Of a stretch of 64,000 nucleotides of DNA, positions 35,521 through 46,479 are shown one piece after another. Made by a program: the position numbers and the translations under genes. Below the pieces are notes generated by a model. The model was not told where the DNA came from. It saw nothing but the letters and a program-made list of their open reading frames with translations, and searched no databases. How positions within the stretch are numbered: the stretch's first letter is position 1; the number at the start of each line of letters is the position of its first letter. The stretch is from Erythroxylum novogranatense (taxonomy: Eukaryota > Streptophyta > Magnoliopsida > Malpighiales > Erythroxylaceae), in assembly GCA_029891385.1 (NCBI GenBank), contig CM057226.1:11463225-11527224 (forward strand), in the 5' to 3' direction.

Positions 35521-36536
35521 ATTATTTACCAAGCGTATGCTTGGGGTGCGGTACTCTAGTCAAAGCCATTCCTTGGGGGCAAGTATTTATCTTTAAAATA
35601 TTATTTATATTACATTTAAAAGTATTACGAAGATTATAGTTTAGAGGTGATGTAATTAGTCTTGCTCTTGTTATACTAGACATAATAATATGATAACATA
35701 AAAATAGAAAATATTTTTCAAAAGATTTAAATAAATTTTGTTATTATTTATAATACTTCCTTACATTTTAATATTTTAAAATAGCATTAGCAACACTCCA
35801 AACTTCAATAGAATTAGAATTTTCTCAATTCTTAATATTTAGACTATCAATTTAACTTACTTGATGTCACATTGAAAATTTTGATTTGTCCGATAATGAT
35901 ATGATTTAAAAATTCTTTTTTTAGATATTGGTTAAAAGTGACACTTTTTATGTTAACATAGATCTAAATTTGTTATATCTGTTATTACAGTTATACTTTA
36001 TTCAATTTTAATGAGTGTTATTTTAGCAACGTAAAAAGTAAAAGGGTACTAAAAGTATAAATTTTTTATCTTTTATGAAACATTAAAATAAATCACATTT
36101 TAACTATCCATGAAAAAAATGATATGCTACTAGGGACTTTATTAATATAAAGGATAATATGATAGCGTAAGATTTCAACCACTTTTATAATGTTATGATT
36201 TTTAGTTTTAGTGAAATGAAGATTACCTTTTGATTATCCTTGATTTTATTTTAATGAATTGAATTTTAACGTTTGATTATCCTTATTTCATTGCATGTTT
36301 CAATTTATATAAAAATAAGTTTTTTCGTAATATTTATATCAAAATTTAGGTAATATTAAAACTTTTAAATTGTGAACTATTTTTTATAGTGTGATTAAGA
36401 GCTATTGAAGTAACGTGGATTAGGCAAATAAAAATGTCAAAAATAAATAATTGTGAGAGCAAATTCAAGTAAATTCATAATATTATGAAAATTGTAATTA
36501 TACTTTTTTATTTTAAATTTTGGTGTTATAAAAATT
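35521..36536. other. AT-rich spacer
   Basis: About 1 kb without coding frames or recognised repeats. Confidence 0.5.
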
Positions 36537-36541
36537 GATAT

Positions 36542-36964
36542 TGGTTCTGCCGGATTTTGGCTGAACTGTACGTTGCCGTTCGGATCCATAAGTCGGCTAC
36601 TTTCTGCGATGAATCAGACGTGAAGATACCTGCAAAACAAAGAAGGCTTGTCGAGGGTTGTGTCCCGATTAGCCCATCCGACGCTCAAGTCAGCCTTTTG
36701 ATGAAGGTGAGGTTGATGAATGCAGAGAAAAACTAGGTTATGATTGCCTACCTCTGTTATGGGAGAATTATACCTTATATATAGTTTTGCAGCTAGATTT
36801 ATGTCTTTACGTGTTTGCATGGGAGACTTCCTTCTACGGATGGGCCTAAGAGGGCATGGGCCGGACTTGGGCTTGGTCTAAGCATAAAACTGATCTCTGA
36901 AGAATGGGCCGATCGGCCATCGGTCGTTTGATGGATCCGCCCAACACTGACCGGTGACCGACCA
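36542..36964 (-). repeat. Tat C 3' LTR (423 bp)
   Basis: Starts TGGTTCTGCC and ends CCGACCA on the plus strand; direct repeat of 55966-56384. Shared phrases include GGATCCATAAGTCGGCTACT and GCATAAAACTGATCTCTGAA. Confidence 0.9.
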
Positions 36965-36985
36965 TAAGCCCCTACTCCTCGAGTA
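36965..36985 (-). other. Tat C polypurine tract
   Basis: Minus strand GAGGAGTAGGGGCTTA abuts the LTR start TGGTCGG; same layout as in element B. Confidence 0.85.
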
Positions 36986-37550
36986 TGAGCAAAGAGAAGG
37001 GTAGGAGGAGTATGTAGAGGTTTTATAGCTCGTCATAGACGACTCGTGATTCGGGGCGATCGGTTGAGCATTGAGATGTAGCTAAATCGTGGGTCGACTA
37101 ATGAAGTAGTCGATCGGTCAGGCATTGTTGTTGTAGCTCGGTCATGGGACAGCTTGGGTAGTCCCGATCGGTCGGATGTCGACTAGTTGTGCGTGAATGC
37201 TCGTACTGGGATCGATCGGCTAAGTGCCCCAACTGATCGGCCTCGGCACTTATTGCATGACAGCTCGCTCCTAAGCAGGTCGGGTGGTCGTCATTAGCGA
37301 GAGCGTGAAGGTACTTGAAGCATTTATTGTTTGACGTCGCGTGCCCTCTGACAGCTTTTTCAGAATCTGAAACGGATCGCCCTTGTAACCGTTGTGCAGC
37401 TGTCATGGATGTCCTTTCAACTATCGCGCCGCTCCAACTTTTTAAATGAACCCTAATTTACCTCGGCTCGGATTCTTCCACGTGTCCGAGCTCGTTCGGA
37501 TTTTCTTCACGTGTCACGCTCTGGTTGGGATGTCCGTTTAACTGATCTTC
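36986..37550 (+). promoter_or_regulatory. Upstream region of the antisense module, Tat C
   Basis: No ORF of interest. The stretch corresponds to 24512-25088 in element B and has one copy of the unit that is tandemly repeated there. It is rich in CGATCGGTC-like words. Near 37440-37540 it has CACGTGTC motifs (ACGTG-type plant promoter words) twice before the TATA box. Regulatory meaning is inferred from position. Confidence 0.4.
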
Positions 37551-37557
37551 TATAAAT
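37551..37557 (+). promoter_or_regulatory. TATA box of the antisense module in Tat C
   Basis: TTCTATAAATGTTCAGGATCG, about 200 bp upstream of ATG 37756. The motif and its distance to the ORF are shared with element B (25089-25095). A start site near 37580-37590, in the TTTCTTCACGC stretch, is expected from the usual spacing. Confidence 0.6.
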
Positions 37558-37755
37558 GTTCAGGATCGATATGCTGTGAGCTTTCTTCACGCTTGTTTCG
37601 TTCTTGCCTTCATTCTACCTTCATCTACTCTTTCTTGCTCTCAGTTTCTAGAAATTTCCGTCAACTGTCGTTCGATTTCCCTTTCTCCGTTCACTAAATA
37701 GGTACGTCCTTTCTTCCTCTAAGTTTTTCTTAGTAAAAACCTCTTCTTGGTAAAC

Positions 37756-38352
37756 ATGTCGACTACCAGTGCTAGAAGTATGGTAGAGGGTGTCGAGGAA
37801 ATATCGACGAGGGAGAGAAAGGATGGGTTGGTTGTGGAGGCGCCGCTAAGGGAAGCGTCGACGATGATCGTAAAGGAGCTGAATCGGTCAATACTCAGAT
37901 ATAACATCCCCTTGTCTTGGGGACCTCGGCTGGCTTTGGGGAATGAACGTATCCACAGCAACTTGAGTGGATATTTCGCCGTTTCCGATAGCTTCTTCTC
38001 GGTGGGTGGCATGAGGCTTCCATACGCCCCGATCGTCGACGAGATATGCACGGCCTATAAGCTAATGTCAAGCCAAATTCCTCCGAATAGCTGGAAATTT
38101 ATAAACGGTCTGGCATTGCTGTGCCACCATTTTGGCTGCCCTCCTTCGATCGACGTCTTTCGTCATTTCATGAGATTGAGTCAGAGTCCAATCTACGAGC
38201 CGGATCCTTCTCTCAGAAAGATCAAATGCTCGGTATCGGCCCGACCGAGGACTTCAAAGATCTCTTCTTGGCGGACAAAGTATTTCTTTGTGAAACCTCC
38301 AGGGTCCTCCTCCGAGTCTCAGCCATGGAGGTACCCCTTAGCCGAGCAATGA
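37756..38352 (+). CDS. Antisense ORF1 of Tat C (putative gypsy-type transposon protein)
   Basis: A 198-codon ORF from ATG 37756. Residues ~40-180 look like the domain Pfam calls putative gypsy type transposon (PF04195-like): LNRSILRYNIPLSWGPRL, FFSVGGMRLPYAPIVDEIC, NSWKFINGLALLCHHFGCPP, VFRHFMRL and a final SWRTKYFFV. It reads opposite to gag-pol and lies between pol and the 3' LTR, the place where Tat elements such as Grande carry an antisense gene. The TGA at 38350-38352 is a Trp codon in element B. Beyond it the same frame stays open to another TGA at 38539-38541, so the ancestral ORF was ~261 codons. No function is established. The domain call is by eye. Confidence 0.7.
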   Translation: MSTTSARSMVEGVEEISTRERKDGLVVEAPLREASTMIVKELNRSILRYNIPLSWGPRLALGNERIHSNLSGYFAVSDSFFSVGGMRLPYAPIVDEICTAYKLMSSQIPPNSWKFINGLALLCHHFGCPPSIDVFRHFMRLSQSPIYEPDPSLRKIKCSVSARPRTSKISSWRTKYFFVKPPGSSSESQPWRYPLAEQ

Positions 38353-38618
38353 AATGACGTGTCGAGCGTATCTCTTAGTAGGGATGAGTGGATAGTAGTA
38401 GATTGTATTAAAGGGCTCGATCGATATAACTTCGCTCGGCTCGTCCAGGGCTATTTCGGGGGGGCCTCGGCCAATTCTTTTATGCTCAACCCCCCGCCAC
38501 GGATTAGTGGGCTCGGAGAGGGAGCGGCCCCGCCTGGTTGACCCCGCGTAGTTTAGTTACTTACTGCATACCTTGATTATTGCGTCTCCCTCTAACTTGT
38601 GTTTGTTGCCGTGCAGCC
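38353..38618 (+). other. Junction between antisense ORF1 and ORF2 (possible intron) in Tat C
   Basis: The ORF1 frame stays open to 38541. Then comes GGTTGACCC, which is shared with element B, then a T-rich stretch and TGCCGTGCAGCCATGG. In B the counterpart is TTTGTGCAGCCATGG. The T-rich run and the CAG directly before the second ATG look like a 3' splice site in both. B has a strong donor-like GTAAGT (near 26085) downstream of the TGA, which C lacks. So this could be an intron, or simply the space between two separate ORFs. Confidence 0.45.
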
Positions 38619-39938
38619 ATGGTGAGAGTAGAGGACTTTACCGGGTCTGCCGCTCCCTCTAAGTCCAAAAAGCAGGCCACGGGGAAGAAGAAGGGGAAGG
38701 AAGCGGAGATTGGTGAGGGCTCCGCTCCGTTGGTGGACCTCGGTCGTTCTACGGTGTCTCTGGTCCCTTCACTTGTTGAGGACAGTCCTGCGGGGCCGGC
38801 ATCGCTGCCGATCGTACCAGTAAGTACGGGCCGAGCAGGTATAAAAGAGGATGAGGAGGAGGAAGTGGATCCTCCTCTTAAGAGGAGGAGACTGGTCCGA
38901 CTTCGTGATCTCCCATCCGACCCGTCTGGGCTAGTTGGGAAGGCGATAGAGAAGAAGAGCAAAGGGAAGAGTCAAGAGACTGGCACCGGGCAGTGGGAGT
39001 CTTTGATCAAGCTGCTCATGACCTCCTCGATTGGAGACTTTGACGTGTCCCGCCACATTGTTGAGAGGATTACTCCCCTTGCAGACGAGGAGAAATTGGA
39101 TAAGAAGAGTAATCAGGAGATGGGGTCTCTACTCCTTTGCAGCTGTGTACGGAGCTCAGTTATGTCCTTTGCAGCGGTGCAGCGTCTGGAGGCTCTGGAC
39201 CGGGAAGTTCAGGACCTTCATGAGCAGATGAGGACTTTGAAGGGCGAGCTTTCGGAGGTGAAAGAGGGGAGAGTCTTTCTTCAGGCTCAGAATTCCTCTT
39301 TAGAGGAGGAGAAGAAGATTCGGGAGGAAGCAATGAGCGTTTTGAAAGCTCGAGTCGATACGGGAGAGGAGGAGAGGATCAGGGTGATTGCGGAGAAAAA
39401 TGAGCTGGAGCGGAAGGTGGAGTTGGAGAGGAAGCTTAAAGAGAAGTTCCTCCAAGACTGCCATGCAGCGGTGGAAGGCAAGCGCAGGACCGAGGAGGTG
39501 TTGACGAAGCTGGGATGCTCTGTAAAAAAGCAGAGAATCGAGGCGATCAAGCGATGGAAGAGAAGGAATCTAAATGCGGAATGCTTGGAGCTCGCCTGCG
39601 ACGCAACCCTTTTGGCCCTGAGGAAGTCCTATGAGGTTCACGTTCCCAATAGGTCGGAGCGGCCTTCATTTGAAGAGTATGTCAAGCCGTTGCTTCCTGC
39701 TCTTGGCCTTTCGTTGGAGGAAATGAAGGAGAAGGCCGTCGGGGAGCGGACCGTTACTCCGGACGAGGAGTTGGATCTCAGCTCGGAGGAAGAAGAAGAG
39801 GAGGATGTTTCCCTGCTGCTAGCTCCTCTCGACCCAATTGCAGGCCCTTCTCTTCCTTTGACCGATTCTGCTGCCGACCCTTCCTCTGCTGACCCGGTTG
39901 TTGGTTCTTCGTCTCCTCCTCCTGAGGCGTCGGGGTGA
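38619..39938 (+). CDS. Antisense ORF2 of Tat C, intact basic coiled-coil protein
   Basis: An uninterrupted 439-codon ORF from ATG 38619 (context CAGCCATGG, shared with B) to TGA 39936-39938. Residues 14-31 are Lys-rich. An acidic run (77-83) is followed by PPLKRRR (86-91), a possible nuclear localisation signal. A long charged heptad-like segment (about 185-300, with LEALDREVQDLHEQMRTLKG) predicts a coiled coil. A folded-looking part follows (RWKRRNLNAECLELACDAT, RPSFEEYVKPLLPALGLSLEEM), and the tail is acidic (384-396) then Ser/Pro-rich. The same order is seen in the broken B copy. It may be the C-terminal half of one spliced protein with ORF1. I know of no assigned function. It is the only element gene in B or C besides the protease-RT ORF that remains open at full length. 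Confidence 0.8.
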   Translation: MVRVEDFTGSAAPSKSKKQATGKKKGKEAEIGEGSAPLVDLGRSTVSLVPSLVEDSPAGPASLPIVPVSTGRAGIKEDEEEEVDPPLKRRRLVRLRDLPSDPSGLVGKAIEKKSKGKSQETGTGQWESLIKLLMTSSIGDFDVSRHIVERITPLADEEKLDKKSNQEMGSLLLCSCVRSSVMSFAAVQRLEALDREVQDLHEQMRTLKGELSEVKEGRVFLQAQNSSLEEEKKIREEAMSVLKARVDTGEEERIRVIAEKNELERKVELERKLKEKFLQDCHAAVEGKRRTEEVLTKLGCSVKKQRIEAIKRWKRRNLNAECLELACDATLLALRKSYEVHVPNRSERPSFEEYVKPLLPALGLSLEEMKEKAVGERTVTPDEELDLSSEEEEEEDVSLLLAPLDPIAGPSLPLTDSAADPSSADPVVGSSSPPPEASG

Positions 39939-39948
39939 TCGCACCCTC

Positions 39949-40050
39949 TGTAAAGCTCATCCGGTCGGGCCCCAGACTGGAACTTTTGATTTTAATGTCG
40001 CTTCCTTTGTAAAGCTCATCCGGTCGGGCATGTGACCGGAACTTTTGAAA
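39949..40050. repeat. Short direct repeat after antisense ORF2
   Basis: TGTAAAGCTCATCCGGTCGGGC occurs at 39949 and again at about 40008, each followed by a GGAACTTTTGA phrase. It lies where a 3' untranslated region of the antisense transcript would be. Element B has a single related copy near 27507. Confidence 0.7.
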
Positions 40051-40224
40051 TGAATGATAGTGTGTTTTTCACTATCTCTTCTGCTTTTTTTACTACCTCT
40101 TCTACGTTTAGGGTGAGATTGTCTCCTCAATTAGCGGATTGTGAACGAGTGTATTCGTTATGAGGCCGTATGGTCCTAGGTTTTACCTTAGGATCCTGGG
40201 TGAGTGTGTTCGATCTACGCTGAG

Positions 40225-40511
40225 CGAGGGGCCCCAAGGCTCTTGCCTTGGCGACTTTGACCGTAGTCGTTCTATGGAGATGCCGAGCGATGGCGAGTGA
40301 GGGTCCCAAGGATCTTGTCTTGGCGACCCGACCGACCGTAGTCGATCTATGGAGATGCCGAGCGATGGCGAACGAGGGTCCCAAGGATCTTGTCTTGGCG
40401 ACCCGACCGACCGTAGTCGATCTATGGAGATGCCGAGCGATGGCGAACGAGGGTCCCAAGGATCTTATCTTGGCGACCCGACCGACCATAGTCAATCTAT
40501 GGAGATGTCGA
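40225..40511. repeat. 75-bp tandem array of Tat C, left part (interrupted by the copia element)
   Basis: Units start at about 40225, 40299, 40374 and 40449. The middle ones are exactly 75 bp and nearly identical (GAGGGTCCCAAGGATCTTGT, then GACCGACCGTAGTCGATCTA, then TGGAGATGCCGAGCGATGG). The fourth is cut after 63 bp by the copia insertion and completed by 12 bp at 50235-50246, again giving 75. Because 75 is a multiple of three, open frames with a 25-residue period run through it on both strands. I do not treat those as genes. Confidence 0.92.
40507..40511. repeat. Target-site duplication GTCGA, left copy
   Basis: GTCGA precedes the LTR start TGTAGGAAAA and recurs exactly at 50230-50234. Confidence 0.9.
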
Positions 40512-42400
40512 TGTAGGAAAATCTCGGTGTGAGCATCACATGCCCACGGTGCGGAAAACAAAATTTTTTGTTCCGGGACCTTCCCGAAAGCCAGGATCCA
40601 TGTGTCTATATAACAAACTCAAACCATAACGGCCAAAGGAGACCGTCTCTAACGGTATCCACGCAGAGATCGGAGAACCTAACCGGGACAAACTCTTTGA
40701 TCTGGGAATAGCTAGAACAAAGTAAAGAGTGCTAGCTCTTACCTTTGTCCTTGGAGAGCTTGAAACCAATGGAAAGAAGGAGATGAAACCTTGAATATCG
40801 ATGGAGATGAGAGATAAGAAGAAAAACTCTTTCTTCCTTCAACTTCAAAACCCACGATTATCTCATCTTCATTTTGTCTTTATAAACCAACGAGTATTCT
40901 CTCTTCTTATCACCAAATGCCATTTGTCTTTTAACTTTTAAAAGACATTAAATGCTTAGATGATAAGCCATCCACGTTTTGCCTTTATATATATATATAT
41001 ATATATATATAAAGTAAAGACAAGCTTCCTCTCCTCCTTCTTACACGTTGCAACATATATATATATATATATATTTATTAATTCTTTAATTAATTAATAA
41101 TATATATATATATTAATGCTGAAGTGGTCCAGTCACACTAGAATTCGGTCCTACAGAAGCTCAAGGGTCCGGTATGGGAAAACCCACCGGAAACGTTTTT
41201 CAGCAATATCGATGTCGCGATCTCATTGGGACATATCTCAATCTCATCGGGATCCATTTAATCCTTTTGCTCTCCATATATTGGAACTCTGTCCAAAACT
41301 ATTTTATTGGAACTCTGTCCAAAACTATTTTACGAATTCTCCGAGACACTCTTATGCGTGTGACCCATTAGGTTCCCGGTTATGTTGGCCACTTAGATTA
41401 ACACTTAATCTGAGCATGTCATGAGCGGTATCTAGCAACACATCATGACCCCCAATTGACCGGAAAGTAATTGGTTTGACGAATGAACATGTATTCATCA
41501 TGAACCATATCACGAACCTTTCCATAGACAATTACCGTGCAATTCGTCCTTTCACCATGCTATACCCCACTTGGTTATGAGTATGGGCAATGTGTCAACT
41601 CTTACTAGACTGACTAAGTCAAATCTAGTCCAAGTGATATCAGTTCTTGTCCTGGGACTCATTACTTTATAATATGTCAATGAAGACATTCTTCATGACA
41701 TATATGCTCCGGCCAGAGACTTCCAAGTAATGACCCTGACAATAGGCCATGGGTATCATCTTCTGCTATCACAGAAGTGGTGAATCCTCCATTGGCTACT
41801 CAATTACCTTGAATACCTCAAGTCGCACTCCAATCACCACCCTATGGCGACCTCGTAAGGCAACAAGGAATGGAGTCAAAGCGTAATCAAGTATCAAGAT
41901 ATCCTTGAGCACCTCGAGTCTAAGGATACTTGCACCATTCTATGTTGAGATTATCAACGACATTAGAATAGGACATCCATGTGATAATCTCATAGCGGGT
42001 CATCAATGTACCTACTACCTCTAGTAAGCATCCACATCTCAACCCTAAATATCTTATATTTACACGACGAGATCCACCGCTTGATCAAATCAAGGAGCTT
42101 GAGATGTACTAGTCTCTCCGGATTACCGATGTCCAATCTCAGTAATCCTATGACTAGGGATAATTTAGATACTGACATAATTGCACATTATAGGAATCTC
42201 ATTAGTATGATCACATCACAATTTCCTTCATGCTATGTCATATATCATGGACTTCATTAATTAGCTTATAGATCAATATCCATTCATAAATAATGAATAA
42301 CAAGTTAATGAAATATGCATTTCTTTATTTATTCATAAAGTGTGTACCTGACTTTGTACAAATGCGCTAAAGGCGATTGCCTTGAGGCACTACTCTAACA
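40512..42400 (-). repeat. Copia 3' LTR (1889 bp)
   Basis: Direct repeat of 48407-50229. It is longer mainly through longer (TA)n runs (40987-41010, 41056-41074) and a local duplication of CTCTGTCCAAAACTATTTTA near 41287-41331 that occurs once in the other LTR. Confidence 0.92.
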
Positions 42401-42420
42401 ATCTCCTACTTGACCTAAAG
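42401..42420 (-). other. Copia polypurine tract (probable)
   Basis: Minus strand AGGTCAAGTAGGAGATTG directly precedes the LTR start TGTTAGAG. It is purine-rich and in the expected place. Confidence 0.7.
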
Positions 42421-42463
42421 CCAATCGCCTTGATATCTAATACCATAAAGTAGTACATGAGAA

Positions 42464-43994
42464 TCAAAACTCTTTTGTGATAATGGCTTTGTCAACAGAT
42501 CGACAATAATATTTCGGTGGGAATTCTCTTGATCTGGACATCACCTCGTCAATGATCTCCCGATCGATGATATATCGCGAGTGCGTGTTTGGATCGTTGA
42601 TGAGACCTTGGTTCTTTCGCTGCTGTAATAGCCCCATTGTTGTCACAATACAACTGCATGGGCCCATCAATGCTAGGAACCATACCAAGTTCGATAATGA
42701 ACTTCTTGATCAAGCTGCTTCCTTTCTTTGCGTCCCGACGGCAATGTACTCGCCTCGGTTGTTGAATCGACAATCATCTCTTGTTTGGAACTCTTCCAAC
42801 TAAGCGCCCGCCATTCGGTGTGAATCGTAACTTTGATTGGGATTTGGAATCATCCTTATCAGATTGAAAACTGGCATCTGTATACCCGTTCACTTTGAGA
42901 TCTCTATCTCCATATATCAAGAAAACATCCTTAGTCCTTCGCAAGTACTTGAGGATATTCTTGATACCACCCCGATGAGCCTCACGGGATCCGATTGGTA
43001 TCTGCTCGTAACACTTAGAGCATATGATACATCGGGTCTCGTATATAGCATTGCATACATGATAGATCCTACCACAGATGCATACGGGATCATACTCATG
43101 CGCATCCTCTCATCTTGTGTCTTAGGACACATAGATTTCGAGAGTGTTATCCCATGAGTGATGGGAAGGTACCCTCTCTTGGATTGCTCCATGCTAAACC
43201 TTTTTAGCATCTTGTCTATGTACGTTGATTGTGAAAGACCAAGCAACCTTTTTGATCTATCTCTATAGATCCTTATCCCAAGGAGATATAAGTTGCTTCA
43301 CCAAGGTCTTTCATGGCAAATTGTTTGGACAACCAAATCTTGACTGATTGTAGCATAGAGACATCGTTTCCTAGCAATAATATGTCATCTACATATAGCA
43401 CAAGGAATACGATTGCAGTCCCATTAACCTTCTTATACACACAGTGTTCATCCGGATTTTGTGAGAAACCAAACTCTTTGATTACCTCATCAAGCGGATA
43501 TTCCAACTCTGGATGCTTGTTTCAATCCATAGATGGATTTACGAAGCTTGCATACCTTTTCACCATCATAGGAGGTGAAGCCCTTGGGTTGTGTCATATA
43601 CACATCCTCGCCTAGATTTCCATTTAGGAAAGTCGTCTTCACATCCATTGCCATATCTCATAATCATAATGAGTGGCAATGGCTAGGAGTATTCTAATGG
43701 ATTTAAGCATTGCTATTGAAATTTGAAGGTCTCGTCGTAGTCAACTCCTTGTCTTTGACGAAAGCCTTTAGCCACAAGCCTTGCTTTATAGGTAATTACA
43801 TTACCATCCATGTCGGTTTTCTTTTGAAAACCCATTTGCACCCTATGGGTTTGATTCCTTGGTGCCTCGACCAAAGTCCATACTTGGTTTTCATACATGG
43901 AATCCATTTCACCTTCATGGCTTGAAGCCATTCTCGGACTCTGAACTCTTCGAACCTCTTCATAGGTAGTAGGCTCATCATCTTCTATGAGCAA
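42464..43994 (-). pseudogene. pol: Copia reverse transcriptase and RNase H, frameshifted
   Basis: Pieces in order on the minus strand: the RT entry (TYEEVRRVQSPRMASSHEGEMDSMYENQVWTL, here given only as a landmark across 43860-43980), YKARLVAKGF with DYDETF, the YVDDILLLGND active site (43273-43506 piece), then GYLPITHGI and PDVSYALSVTSRYQSDP, and RNase H with YCDNNGAITAAKEPRSHQRSKH. The end is ITKEF with TGA at 42464-42466. At least four frame changes separate the pieces. Confidence 0.85.
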
Positions 43995-45290
43995 TCGTCA
44001 TCTGTTCATTCACGAAATCCATATCTCTCGGGAACAGGCGTATCCACGTGACCTACTGAACCGTGTGTTGTAGAAGGTTGAACTATTACTTCATCTGTAT
44101 GAGTCACAGTTTGAGTTGAGGCGGTTGATCTGCGTCTGCTCGAGCATCTTGAACTTCTTCAAGCTCAATTTTGCTCCCACCGTCTTCTTGTAAAGAAACT
44201 CTTTCTCTAAAAGACAGCATGCTTGAAACAAACACCTTTTGTTCCTCAAAGTAGAATTGATATCCCATTGTTTCTTTAGGATATCCTACGAACAAACACT
44301 TGTCGGACTTTGCATCAAGTTTATCGATTGTGTCCGCTTCACATAAGCGGACAACCCCAAACTTTCAAATGAGTAAGATAGGGTCTTTTGTTAGTCCACA
44401 TCTCATATGGAGTAACATCAAGCATCTTTGATGGAACTCATTTAACAAGTAAGCAATTGTCTCAAGTGCAAACCCCAAAAGGATTTTGGTAACTGCAAAG
44501 CCCATCATTGATCGTACCATGTCTAACAAGGTTCGATTTCTCCTTCTCGCCACACCATTATCTTTGTGGTGTGTAAGGAGGAGTCCATTGAGATAAAATC
44601 CATTATCTACGAGATAATCCAAAAACTCTTGGTCTAAGTATTCCCCACCACGATCGATCGTAAGGTCTTGATACTTTTCCCAAGTTGGTTTTCTACTTCA
44701 TTTTGAATTGTTTGAACTTTTCAAATGCTTGATTTGTATCTCATCGATACAAGTACCCATATCGAGAATAATCATCGATAAAGGTAATGAAGTAAAGACA
44801 ACCACTTCGGCATGGATGGACATCGGACCACATACATCCGAATGTATTAGGTCTAATACTCCGATCGCTCGTTCACCCTTTCCTTAAAGGGTAATTTAGT
44901 CATCTTGCCTAATAAACAAGATTCGCATGTGTCATATGATTCATAATCAAATGACCTAAACTACCACTCTTATGGAGCTTAGCTATCGTCTCTCATTTAT
45001 ATGGCCAAAGCGACAATGCCATAAGTAAGTTGATTTTAAATTATCTCGTTTATGTCTTTTATGTCATTGACATTCATAATTGGATGTGACATATCTAATA
45101 TGTAAATTCCATTGCATAATGTACCAGTACCATAAAGCATTCCATTCAAACTAATAGAACAACCATTGTTACTAAAAGTCACATGGAAACCAGCTCTATT
45201 TAAACAAGAAACAGATAATATGTTCTTTGTTAATACAGGTACAAAATAACATTCATCCAATTTAATTACAAGCCCAGTGGGGAGTGACAA
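43995..45290 (-). pseudogene. pol: Copia protease end, GAG-pre-integrase and integrase, frameshifted
   Basis: The 45036-45290 piece (ECYFVPVLTKNILSVSCL) follows the protease. Near 44990 the minus strand reads LWHCRFGHINERR, the zinc-binding start of copia integrase, in another frame. The core is largely out of frame. NGVARRRNRTLLDMVRSMMG at about 44480-44560 corresponds to the usual NGVAERRNRTLLDMVRSM segment, with Arg where the family has the catalytic Glu. FVGYPKETMGYQFY follows at 44230-44290. Confidence 0.8.
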
Positions 45291-45308
45291 AAAGTAAGTG
45301 CCTACTGA

Positions 45309-45797
45309 CTAATGCAAAGCAACTCTTGCTCCATTTCTCACACGCAGGTCTAGTTCTCCCTTCATGAGCTGTCTATTGTCCCTGAGGCCCTGCATATCAT
45401 TGCATATGTGTGAGCCACAACCGGTATCTAATACCCATATGTTATGGATGTTATGGTCAGAAACAGTATTAACCTCAATGACAAACATACCTGAAGAAGT
45501 CGAGGCATCTGATGCCTTCTTCTGCTTTAATTCTTCCAGATAGACTTTACAGTTCCGCTTCCAGTGGTCAGTCTTGCCACAATGGAAGCAAGTTCCTTTT
45601 GGTGCAGTTTCTTTGGTTTTCTTCTTGGTTGCACTTCCTTTTGGTTTTTTAGACCTTTTCTTCTTCAGCTTATTTTTCTTGGAACCAGAAGAAGAGTCCA
45701 CCATAAGCACTTGCTTGCTATCCTTCTTGATAGCTTGTTCTCTTTGTCTTGAAAGCAGATTGATCCTTTCGAGGATTGTCGTGGATATTTGGTTCAT
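45309..45797 (-). pseudogene. gag: Copia Gag C-terminus, zinc knuckle and protease start
   Basis: A 162-codon piece. A Lys-rich stretch is followed by the CCHC knuckle GTCFHCGKTDHWKRNCKVY and, about 45 residues later, the aspartic protease motif WVLDTGCGSHICNDMQGL. It is open within this piece but separated from both neighbours by frame breaks. Confidence 0.88.
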
Positions 45798-46316
45798 CCG
45801 ATAGTTTAACCAAACCGTGAATAACTATCGACATCCAACCGTAATTAAGTCAACACTTAATTCATAATCCATAACAAAACCTAAGACGGCCAACCTCTCA
45901 ATATGCCCATTCATCTTGATGCATACTACTGCGCAGATGAACACGAGTCATCTTAGTAGTGAAGAGTAGCCTCGAGGTCTCGAACCTTCGCATCGAGCTT
46001 GCTCATCAAACAGTTTCCTAAGATGAAACACTATGGTATTAGCATCCATAGACTCACGCCGCTTCGCAGACTCTGGTGACATCGAGGCAAGCATAATGCA
46101 GGTAGCCATGTCACTTTCTTTAAGATGCTTACGATATGCTTTCTGATCCTCATCAGAAGCATCAGCAGCAGGTGGATCAGGAAGTGGAACATCTAGGACA
46201 TATCCCAGTTCCTCTGACCTGAGAACAATTCTCATATTTCTCAGCCAATCTAGAAAGTTAGGTCCAGTTAATTTGTTGGAGTCCATAAGCGAGCGCAAGT
46301 TCACACTTGAAGTCAT
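45798..46316 (-). pseudogene. gag: Copia Gag N-terminus
   Basis: Starts at ATG 46314-46316 (MTSSVNLRSLMDSNKLTGPN). The Gag domain shows FLDWLRNMRIVL, YVLDVPLPDPPA and MATCIMLASMSPE, and the frame closes near 45948. The start is chosen because MTSSVNLRS-type N-termini are common in this group. The segment down to 45798 continues in other frames. Confidence 0.85.
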
Positions 46317-46479
46317 TTTCAATAACCTATAGGGAAAAGAGAGAAAGAATGTTAGAATAGAATTACATGCATGATCATAAGGACTTGAATGACATGCATA
46401 TGGCTCCCACTAGTTTCTAAGAATCCATAACCCTCAGTACGAATCCAAGAAACATTATGACAAAATGTCCTAGTGGGTC

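Noticed and set aside
40225..40511. CRISPR-like regular repeats
   Set aside because: Units are contiguous with no spacers, the context is a plant retrotransposon, and the unit is shared with another Tat element.
40127..40561. Open frames on both strands with a 25-residue repeat
   Set aside because: They result from a 75-bp tandem repeat without stops, a multiple of three. They span the array and the copia LTR edge and have no start context or domain.
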